Shown here piece by piece: positions 1 through 5,567 of a DNA stretch of 6,342 nucleotides (within the stretch, counting starts at the first letter, position 1; the number at the start of each line of letters is the position of its first letter). The stretch lies in the NCBI RefSeq assembly GCF_946478835.1, contig NZ_CAMLDV010000187.1:1-6342 (forward strand). Reading direction: 5' to 3'. The position numbers and the translations under genes are program-made. This DNA is from an uncultured Bdellovibrio sp. GTDB lineage: Bacteria > Bdellovibrionota > Bdellovibrionia > Bdellovibrionales > Bdellovibrionaceae. Below the pieces are notes generated by a model. It was given only the letters and a program-made list of their open reading frames with translations. It searched no databases and was not told where the DNA came from.

Positions 1-591
1 GGTTTTCAGGTGCCACATGAATATGTCTTCGTCACTTCGAAGGCAGATCTCTACTCTGAAACTTCCGATCATCCTTCGTTGAAAGATCTATTAGAAAAGA
101 AAAATCTCTCGGCCATTTTTACGGAAAATAGATCTTACGGTCCGGCCATTGATTTAATGGTGAAACAAAAATCAAAAACCAACCCGGGAATTCATCAATT
201 GAGAACCAGCGAAGGCTATATGTCGCTTCTTAAGATGGTGCACAAGGGACGCTATGATTACACGATTGAATACGAACCTGTCGTGCGCGACTTTAACGAG
301 AGAGTCTATCCGGAAAAACCGCTCTTTTATAAACCTTTAAAAGAAGTTTATCCATCAACGGTTCTTTACTTTGCATGCACGAAAAATGAGTGGGGTAAGA
401 AGGTGATCACACAAGTGGATCAAGCTTTGCAAAAAGCCGCCAATAGCAAAGAATATCAAAATGCGGTGGAGTCGTGGTTGGATGTTGAGACCGTGAAAAG
501 AAACCGCAAGGCCCTGGAGGATTTTTATCATCGCAGAGCCCAAGGACCGTGGAACACAGTGGTTAGCGGCGGATCGCTTTCGGGTCAATAG
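1..591 (+). CDS. Periplasmic solute-binding-like protein, TIGR02285-like (5' end missing)
   Basis: This is the C-terminal 196 residues of a larger protein. The frame is open to the left edge, so the GTG at position 10 is only an internal valine codon and the true start lies outside. The fragment looks like the second half of a type 2 periplasmic binding fold (family 3 amino-acid-binder type). It has a SLKDLL segment, a RSYGPAID segment near residue 44, and a gly-tyr-...-leu-leu-...-gly-arg-tyr-asp-tyr stretch at about residues 72-87. Further along come FACTKNEWGKK (residues 124-134) and a C-terminal helix ending in ESWLD. This pattern resembles the TIGR02285 family, whose members are mostly uncharacterised and are not firmly tied to transport. 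The ligand is unknown. It converges on oppC and overlaps it by 29 nt, so its last nine codons are the complement of the end of oppC. It is probably not functionally linked to the Opp operon. Family assignment is by recognition only. Confidence 0.7.
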   Translation, partial: GFQVPHEYVFVTSKADLYSETSDHPSLKDLLEKKNLSAIFTENRSYGPAIDLMVKQKSKTNPGIHQLRTSEGYMSLLKMVHKGRYDYTIEYEPVVRDFNERVYPEKPLFYKPLKEVYPSTVLYFACTKNEWGKKVITQVDQALQKAANSKEYQNAVESWLDVETVKRNRKALEDFYHRRAQGPWNTVVSGGSLSGQ

Positions 592-1783
592 CGTCTTGAA
601 GACCATCACCCAAGTAGTTAAAGCTGATTGTCGTCAACAAAATCAAAACACCAGGAAGAATGGCTAAGAACGGAGCTTGATAAATCAACTCTTGCGCGTT
701 GTTAAGCATGTTTCCCCAGCTCGGTGTCGGAGGCATAATACCAAGACCCAAGAAACTTAAAGCCGCTTCAAACAAAATAGACTCACCGACGCCCAAAGTG
801 ATCGACACCAACATCGGCGCAATCACGTTCGGAAACATGTGGCGAACAATGATCGTGCTGTCTTTAGCGCCCAAGGTGCGAGCTGCTAAAACGAATTCTC
901 TTTCGCGAATTGAAAGAATACTTCCGCGTACAAGACGTGCCACAGTCATCCAAGAGAAGATACACAAGATGATGACCATCTTAAAGATACTTTCGTTGGA
1001 TGTGCTGACAATGGCTTTCAACCAAGGAATTTTTGTCAAATCAATCGCGGCCATCACAATCAAAACCGGAATGGTTGGCAAGGATATAAGGGCATCTGTT
1101 ACACGCATAAGAACGGTGTCAATAATTCCACCATAAAATCCCGCGATACTTCCGATCAATAAACCGATTAAAGCAGAGGCAATAGCAACAAGAACTCCCA
1201 CACCCATCGAAACGCGAGTTCCGTAAACAAGACGGATGAAAACGTCACGGCCTAGTTCGTCTGTTCCAAACAAGTGGAAAGTTTCAAAGTTTTTAAACAT
1301 GGAGATCACGCTGGAAGCTTCAGGAATATTCAAAGTCTGAAGAGCACTGATGGCTTCTTTGATATCGCGAGCTGTCAGGTCATAAATTGCATCGGCTTCC
1401 GCAACAGTCACAAGGCCTTTTTCAACCAGAGCTTTTTGAACTTTGTCTGCGACTTCAGGATGAGCGACGATGAACTTTTCGACATCTGTTTCACGCACGT
1501 CCTGGCCGACTTGTGCTGTCGTCATAGGTGCCAAATAGCGATTTGCTACGTTTTGTGCGTCAGGATCTAGCCCCGTGATGCTTTGAATTTGGCCCGCGAA
1601 AATAGAAACCAACATAAAGATCGAAATGATCACAGCGCCGACAACGGCCAGTTTGTGCTCAACGAATTGAGTTAAAACCATCTTCCACATGGGTTGTGCT
1701 TTTTCAAGCTCAGCACGATCCTTTGCAGAGAGAGAGGTTGTATCAATTTCTAAATCGTTCATTGTCATTTCATTTGAACTCAT
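563..1783 (-). CDS. oppC: Oligopeptide/dipeptide ABC transporter permease OppC, with enlarged periplasmic loops
   Basis: This is one of two inner-membrane channel subunits of the importer. ATG at 1783 is chosen over an in-frame GTG at 1789 because the ribosome-binding sequence GAGGG (1793-1789) lies 5 nt before the ATG but overlaps the GTG. The product is 406 residues, against about 300 for usual OppC/DppC. Numbering below counts from the ATG. There is a cytoplasmic N-tail, TM1 at about 46-64, the family landmark FGTDELGRDVF at 172-182, TM2 at about 192-215, TM3 at about 230-246, TM4 at about 267-283, TM5 at about 322-343 and TM6 at about 374-392. The EAA loop that docks on the ATPase spans about 294-318 (REREFVLAARTLGA...RHMFPN). 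It ends with the typical GDGLQDAIDP. Extra sequence of about 80 residues (about 88-168) sits between TM1 and FGTDELGRD, and about 20 residues more sit between TM3 and TM4. Both are on the predicted periplasmic side. It is the last gene of the operon, 9 nt after oppB. Opp versus Dpp naming cannot be settled from sequence. Confidence 0.95.
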   Translation of the reverse strand: MSSNEMTMNDLEIDTTSLSAKDRAELEKAQPMWKMVLTQFVEHKLAVVGAVIISIFMLVSIFAGQIQSITGLDPDAQNVANRYLAPMTTAQVGQDVRETDVEKFIVAHPEVADKVQKALVEKGLVTVAEADAIYDLTARDIKEAISALQTLNIPEASSVISMFKNFETFHLFGTDELGRDVFIRLVYGTRVSMGVGVLVAIASALIGLLIGSIAGFYGGIIDTVLMRVTDALISLPTIPVLIVMAAIDLTKIPWLKAIVSTSNESIFKMVIILCIFSWMTVARLVRGSILSIREREFVLAARTLGAKDSTIIVRHMFPNVIAPMLVSITLGVGESILFEAALSFLGLGIMPPTPSWGNMLNNAQELIYQAPFLAILPGVLILLTTISFNYLGDGLQDAIDPKAIRR

Positions 1784-1795
1784 ACGCACCCTCTA
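1784..1795 (-). promoter_or_regulatory. Ribosome binding site of oppC overlapping the oppB stop
   Basis: On the minus strand the oppB stop TAG (1795-1793) runs straight into GAGGG (1793-1789), followed by a 5 nt spacer and ATG at 1783. The shared G and short distance suggest translational coupling of oppB and oppC. The spacing excludes the upstream GTG at 1789 as the start. Confidence 0.75.
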
Positions 1796-2764
1796 TTGAT
1801 AAGAAATGCGCGGATCAGCAAATCCATACGCGATATCGGCAACAAGATTCATTAAAAGAACCATGCTGACAGAGATAACAAAAGAAATCATCGCAACGTT
1901 GTAGTCATTCCCGATGATAGAGTCATAAACAAGTTTACCAACGCCTTGGTAAGCGAAAACGGTTTCAGTCAGGATAGCTCCTGAAAAAAGACCCGAGAAG
2001 CTCAACGCTAAGATCGTGATAAGCGGAATCAAAGCATTGCGGAAACCGTGTTTCCAAATCACCACGCTGCGAGAAAGGCCTTTGGCGCGAGCCGTGCGAA
2101 TGAAGTCATTGCGCATGGCTTCGAGCATCGCCGAGCGAGTGAAGCGAGAAAAACGTCCGATTTGCTGAATAGAAAGACTTAAAACAGGCAACACCAAATA
2201 GATCGAACGATCCATCATGTCAGCCCAGAATCCCATCGGTTCGCCTCCGATAGTTTGAGTTCCTCCCGCAGGAAGAAGAGGAATTTTAACGGCGAAAATA
2301 ATAATCAAAACGATCGCAAGCCAGAAAGAAGGAATCGAAATCCCCGCAAATGAGAACAGATTCATAAAATAATCCATGCGGCTTCCCGGCTTAAGAGCCG
2401 AGATGATGCCGAGTGGAATTGCGATTAAAATGGAAAGTCCCAAAGAGATAAATGAAAGAAGGAACGTGTTCCACAAACGAGGGCCCATGAGTTCTTGCAC
2501 AGGCACTCGGTAAGTACGGCTGTAGCCAAGATCACCTTGGCCGATCGAAGTGACCCAGTTGAAATATCTTTTATAGACCGGTTGATCCAGTCCATACAAA
2601 GACTTCAAGCGAGCCACGTCTTCTGCTGTGATCTTCGGATTTGAAGCGACCATCATGTCTACCGGGTCACCTGGCATTAAGCTCATCAAATAGAAACACA
2701 CGTAAGATAGGATCACTATCACAGCGAGTGTTTGCAAAATGCGGCGAGTGATAAATGTAGTCAT
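1793..2764 (-). CDS. oppB: Oligopeptide/dipeptide ABC transporter permease OppB
   Basis: This is the other channel subunit, 323 residues, a normal length for OppB/DppB. The frame extends upstream to a TTG at 2803, but ATG at 2764 has a clear GGAGG 7 nt before it and gives the family-typical start MTTFITRRILQT. Landmarks in order are TM1 at about 9-29 followed by MPGDPVD (30-36), LYGLDQP (56-62), GDLGYS (77-82), TM2 at about 101-122, PGSRMD (126-131), TM3 at about 136-158 with GISIPSFW (141-148), and TM4 at about 188-204. The EAA loop lies at about 217-244 (MRNDFIRTARAKGL...WKHGFRNA). TM5 is at about 246-266, then ETVFAYQGVGKL (267-278), TM6 at about 292-312 and the terminal YGFADPRI motif. 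The whole is a textbook BPD_transp_1 permease of the peptide/nickel group. Its partner OppC follows after 9 nt and its binding protein OppA precedes it by 45 nt. Confidence 0.96.
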   Translation of the reverse strand: MTTFITRRILQTLAVIVILSYVCFYLMSLMPGDPVDMMVASNPKITAEDVARLKSLYGLDQPVYKRYFNWVTSIGQGDLGYSRTYRVPVQELMGPRLWNTFLLSFISLGLSILIAIPLGIISALKPGSRMDYFMNLFSFAGISIPSFWLAIVLIIIFAVKIPLLPAGGTQTIGGEPMGFWADMMDRSIYLVLPVLSLSIQQIGRFSRFTRSAMLEAMRNDFIRTARAKGLSRSVVIWKHGFRNALIPLITILALSFSGLFSGAILTETVFAYQGVGKLVYDSIIGNDYNVAMISFVISVSMVLLMNLVADIAYGFADPRISYQ

Positions 2765-2776
2765 GAAGGTTCCTCC
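2765..2776 (-). promoter_or_regulatory. Ribosome binding site of oppB
   Basis: GGAGG on the minus strand at 2776-2772 has a 7 nt spacer before ATG at 2764. It settles the oppB start, against the in-frame TTG at 2803 that lies close to the oppA stop. The site directly abuts the 3' arm of the hairpin at 2777-2797. Confidence 0.8.
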
Positions 2777-2797
2777 GGCGGGAGTTTTAAGCCCGCC
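2777..2797 (-). repeat. Intercistronic inverted repeat (hairpin) between oppA and oppB
   Basis: GGCGGG and CCCGCC form a perfect 6 bp GC-only stem around a 9 nt A/T-rich loop, 12 nt after the oppA stop codon. There is no downstream U run on the minus strand, so it does not look like an ordinary intrinsic terminator. By analogy with hairpins after binding-protein genes in other importer operons, it could protect the oppA message from 3' decay or reduce read-through into oppB. That role is inference. Confidence 0.6.
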
Positions 2798-2809
2798 ATG
2801 CAAAAATCG

Positions 2810-4501
2810 TTAGTTCAAAACCCAGTCTTCTGCGTTGTTTGTTTCGTAGAACTGGTGGCCAGACATTTTGTAGTTCTTCAAATTCTTTGGAGTCACAGAA
2901 ATGTCAGAGCGGTAGTAAAGCGGCAATACAGGAACTTCGTTCGTGTAAGCTTTCAAGATATCGTGAACCAAGTCCGCGCGTTTTTTCGCGTTGAACTCTA
3001 GATCCAAAGCATCCAGGTTTTTATCTACTTGAGCGTTGTTCCAACCATGGAAGTTCTGTCCAGACCAACCATTTGAAGAATTTGGAATCGCCTTAGAAGA
3101 CACTGTTGAACGTGGGCTGTTTTCCGGAGAAGAAACCCATGCAAACAATGAAAGACCTTCGAACTTACGTTTTGTCATTGTCTCGCCAAAGAACACGCGC
3201 GCTGGTTCGTTCTTAACAAGAACTTCAATACCGGCTTGTTTCCATTGGTTTTGCAAATACACTTGCACGAGTTCACGAGTTTTGTTGCCTGCAGTTGTTT
3301 GGAACGTCAAAGAAAGACGTTTACCATCTTTAGAACGGTAGCCATCAGCTCCCATTTTCCAACCAGCTTCATCCAAAAGTTTGCCCGCTTCACGCTTAGA
3401 GTAACGGTACAAAGTCACGATCTTAGGATCTGCTGTGTACCAAGGATCTTTTGGAGATACGTTGTGAATTGCGACTTGTTGTTTGCCTTCAAAAAGTGCT
3501 TTTACAAGGTCATCACGGTTGATGCTGTAAAGAAGAGCTTTACGAACGCGAACGTCCTTCAAAATTGGATTGTCCAACTTAAGATCGATGTGCTCGTAAG
3601 TCACAGACGGAACAAAGTGAACGTCGTAAGGCAGATTTTCAGCTTTTGTCTTTTTATCGAAAGCCAAAGCTTGGTCGAAATCAAGACCTAGAACAGAGAT
3701 CATATCGATTGTTCCAGAGCGCAAGTTCGCTTCCAAAGTTCCTGTATTAGGAATCAGCTTCACGATGATTTTTTTGATGTTCGGTTGCTTACCGTAGAAG
3801 TTTGCATTCGGAGCAAACGCCACGTGAGATCCCAATTTCACTTCAGAGATAACGTAAGGACCGTTGTACAATCCAGGATTGGTTGGATTGCGAACGTAGT
3901 TAGAGTTCTTTTCGTAGCCTTCTTTTTGTTTTCCGTATTTATCGAAAACAGGTTTTTCCAAGTGAGTTGGAATAGGGAAGAACTGAGCAAGCTGGTAGAA
4001 GTCCCATTTTGCTTTGTCGTATTTGAAAGTACATTTCTTTGGATTTTTCGCGTCGATTTCAATTTTTTCGACTTGAGTCCATTGTTCTTTTTCACCCACG
4101 CTCACGGTCGGGCTGATCGCGATGTCGTGTGCTGTGATGAAGTCCTGGCAGACAACAGGTTTTCCGTCACCCCATTTTGCGTTCTCAAGAATTTCCCAAG
4201 TCGCAACGATCTTCTTCTTGCCGCCATCTTCAACGATTTTAGCAGTGCCCTTGTCCAAAGAAGGAATTTCTTTAGCCAATTGAGCCACCCATTTACCTTC
4301 TGGAGTCAGGTTCACAAGTGAACGGCCTACCAAACGATACATGTAAGCAGAAGCTGACATCGTCATGATAAGAGGGTTCATAGTTTCAAATTCTTGAGAG
4401 ATACCGATTTTAAGTTCGGCATTTGTCGGCGCAGCGATCGCTTGAGCCGTGAAGCCCAAACCTGTGACCAACATGAGTCCTTTCGCAAACTTATTCAACA
4501 T
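2810..4501 (-). CDS. oppA: Peptide ABC transporter periplasmic solute-binding protein, OppA-like (SBP family 5)
   Basis: This 563-residue binding protein captures the substrate and delivers it to OppBC. ATG at 4501 is preceded by AAGGAG with a 5 nt spacer. Residues 1 to about 23 form a Sec signal peptide (lysines near the start, hydrophobic LMLVTGLGF, then AQAIA before APTNA). There is no lipobox cysteine, so a soluble periplasmic protein is expected. Family 5 landmarks include EFETMNPL (37-44), AKWGDGKPV (108-116), YNGPYVISEV (212-221) followed by the NANFYGKQPNIKKI segment (232-245), and LKDVRVRKALLYSINRDDLV (314-333). Later come AGKLLDEAGW (372-381), VLPLYYRSD (525-533) and a terminal EDWVLN. 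Its only two cysteines, C118 and C157, lie in the N-terminal lobe and might pair as a disulfide. Length and motifs fit OppA/DppA-type proteins, but substrate (peptides, nickel, sugars or others) cannot be read from sequence. Peptide is the likeliest given the neighbours. Unusually, it is the third gene of the operon. Confidence 0.94.
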   Translation of the reverse strand: MLNKFAKGLMLVTGLGFTAQAIAAPTNAELKIGISQEFETMNPLIMTMSASAYMYRLVGRSLVNLTPEGKWVAQLAKEIPSLDKGTAKIVEDGGKKKIVATWEILENAKWGDGKPVVCQDFITAHDIAISPTVSVGEKEQWTQVEKIEIDAKNPKKCTFKYDKAKWDFYQLAQFFPIPTHLEKPVFDKYGKQKEGYEKNSNYVRNPTNPGLYNGPYVISEVKLGSHVAFAPNANFYGKQPNIKKIIVKLIPNTGTLEANLRSGTIDMISVLGLDFDQALAFDKKTKAENLPYDVHFVPSVTYEHIDLKLDNPILKDVRVRKALLYSINRDDLVKALFEGKQQVAIHNVSPKDPWYTADPKIVTLYRYSKREAGKLLDEAGWKMGADGYRSKDGKRLSLTFQTTAGNKTRELVQVYLQNQWKQAGIEVLVKNEPARVFFGETMTKRKFEGLSLFAWVSSPENSPRSTVSSKAIPNSSNGWSGQNFHGWNNAQVDKNLDALDLEFNAKKRADLVHDILKAYTNEVPVLPLYYRSDISVTPKNLKNYKMSGHQFYETNNAEDWVLN

Positions 4502-4551
4502 ACGTTCTCCTTGTTGAGTAATTAAGTTTCTTATTTATTATTTTCTCTGCT
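4502..4551 (-). promoter_or_regulatory. A-rich oppF-oppA leader with oppA ribosome binding site
   Basis: The 50 nt gap between oppF and oppA is mostly A and T on the minus strand and carries a strong AAGGAG (4512-4507) 5 nt before the oppA ATG. The unstructured A-rich stretch upstream (about 4517-4545) would favour ribosome loading and high oppA translation. I looked for a sigma-70-type promoter here and found no convincing -35/-10 pair at proper spacing. Confidence 0.6.
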
Positions 4552-5550
4552 TCAGCTCTGGGCCTCTGGCCCGCCGCTCTGCCGGCTCTCGCCGAGCCAA
4601 CACGCTTTTTTATGCGTACCAGTTCCGTCCAATGTCGGAGTCTGAGACGCACAGATATCCATCTTATACGGGCAGCGCGGGTGGAAAGCGCAGCCTGACG
4701 GTGGGTTGATCGGGCTTGGCACTTCGCCACTCAAAGATTTTTTCATCTTTTTCTTACCCTGACCTACGCGTGGGATGGCTCCAATAAGCGCTTGCGTATA
4801 AGGATGTTGCGGATTTCTGAAAAGTTCATCGCGGTCCGCGATTTCCACGATTTTTCCAAGATACATCACGGCGATACGATCGCAGGTGTGTTCGATCACG
4901 GAAAGATCGTGAGAAATAAACACGTAAGTGAGTTTCAACTTTTCCTGAAGATCTTTAAGAAGATTCAAAATCTGCGCTTGGATCGAAACGTCCAAAGCAC
5001 TCACGGGTTCATCACAGATAATCAATTCAGGATTCAGAGCAATCGCGCGCGCAATACTGATACGTTGGCGCTGTCCGCCTGAAAATTCATGCGGGTAGCG
5101 ATTCACGTGAGCTTTTCTTAAGCCCACAAGTTCAATCAATTCCAAAACACGTTGATTGCGTTCGGCAACACTGCCAACACCATGGATATCCATTGGCTGA
5201 CGAATGATTTGACCGACAGTCATGCGTGGATCCAAAGACGCATAAGGGTCCTGGAAAATCATCTGCATGTTTTTACGTTTTTTACGAAGAGCCTCACCTT
5301 TAAGACCCAAGAAGTCTTGGCCGTCAAAGTTGATAGCTCCCGCAGTCGGTTCATAAAGGCGAATCAGTGTGCGACCCAAAGTGGATTTGCCACAGCCGGA
5401 TTCTCCGACAAGGCCTAAAGTTTCCCCTTTGCGCACAACCAAAGAAACGTCATCAACCGCCTTAACGCTAGCCACTTCGCGAAGAAGAAGACCTTTGCGA
5501 ATGGGGAAGTGCTTTTTTACATTTTTTGCTTCAAGAATGATTTCACTCAT
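4552..5550 (-). CDS. oppF: Oligopeptide/dipeptide ABC transporter ATP-binding protein OppF
   Basis: This is a cytoplasmic ATPase subunit of 332 residues, normal for OppF/DppF. ATG at 5550 is chosen because it gives the family-typical [15 protein letters not shown]. The upstream in-frame TTG at 5586 would overlap oppD. The ribosome site is modest (GGGGA, 7 nt spacer), so coupling to oppD, which stops 17 nt upstream, is likely. All nucleotide-binding elements are intact: Walker A GESGCGKS (49-56), Q-loop FQDP (99-102), signature FSGGQRQR (156-163), Walker B LIICDEP (176-182), SALD D-loop (184-187) and switch histidine SHDLSV (213-218). The FSGGQ form of the signature is usual for F subunits. 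The C-terminal oligo_HPY region (about 230-320) contains [10 protein letters not shown] and four cysteines (C287, C293, C300, C317) in the family arrangement that can hold an iron-sulfur cluster in some relatives. The last dozen residues ([12 protein letters not shown]) lie beyond the conserved end, in unusually GC-rich DNA. Confidence 0.96.
   Translation of the reverse strand: MSEIILEAKNVKKHFPIRKGLLLREVASVKAVDDVSLVVRKGETLGLVGESGCGKSTLGRTLIRLYEPTAGAINFDGQDFLGLKGEALRKKRKNMQMIFQDPYASLDPRMTVGQIIRQPMDIHGVGSVAERNQRVLELIELVGLRKAHVNRYPHEFSGGQRQRISIARAIALNPELIICDEPVSALDVSIQAQILNLLKDLQEKLKLTYVFISHDLSVIEHTCDRIAVMYLGKIVEIADRDELFRNPQHPYTQALIGAIPRVGQGKKKMKKSLSGEVPSPINPPSGCAFHPRCPYKMDICASQTPTLDGTGTHKKACWLGESRQSGGPEAQS
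4560..4617 (-). repeat. Cluster of three short inverted repeats in the 3' end of oppF
   Basis: Three potential hairpins follow one another at the end of oppF, just before the oppA leader. They are ACGC/GCGT (4602-4605 with 4614-4617, 8 nt loop), GGCTC/GAGCC (4584-4588 with 4594-4598, 5 nt loop) and GGGCC/GGCCC (4560-4564 with 4568-4572, 3 nt loop). None is followed by a U run in the transcript, so they are not standard terminators. They may block 5'-directed decay or mark a processing point ahead of oppA, but short stems in GC-rich coding DNA can arise by chance. Confidence 0.4.
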
Positions 5551-5567
5551 TTGATTTTCCCCAGTGC

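Noticed and set aside
592..660. Terminator for the plus-strand gene just past its stop
   Set aside because: A GTCTT/AAGAC match near 593-603 has a loop of one base and no U run, so it cannot form a useful hairpin.
699..1136. Plus-strand open frame of 145 codons inside oppC
   Set aside because: It is the complement of membrane-protein coding sequence, and the oppC reading explains every base better.
2777..2797. Intrinsic terminator after oppA
   Set aside because: The stem is good, but the transcript continues directly into GGAGG and the oppB start and not into a run of U. oppB and oppC need to be transcribed.
2765..2803. Longer oppB starting at TTG 2803
   Set aside because: The added 13 residues match no family pattern, and the GGAGG site is positioned for the ATG at 2764.
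3236..3691. Plus-strand open frame of 151 codons inside oppA
   Set aside because: It is antisense to family 5 binding-protein coding sequence, without homology features, and overlaps another shadow frame.
3785..4321. Plus-strand open frame of 178 codons inside oppA
   Set aside because: It lies wholly antisense to a clearly real gene, and its phenylalanine- and valine-rich composition is what the complement of lysine- and asparagine-rich coding gives. It has no recognisable motif.
4502..4551. Internal promoter for oppA in the A/T-rich gap
   Set aside because: TAATAA-like hexamers occur, but none has a reasonable -35 element at 16-18 nt, and A/T-rich leaders often contain such strings by chance.
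4491..4730. Minus-strand arginine- and alanine-rich frame of 79 codons across the oppF-oppA junction
   Set aside because: It overlaps the conserved C-terminus of OppF and the oppA start. The arginine-rich sequence reflects the GC-rich patch in another frame, and there is no credible ribosome site.
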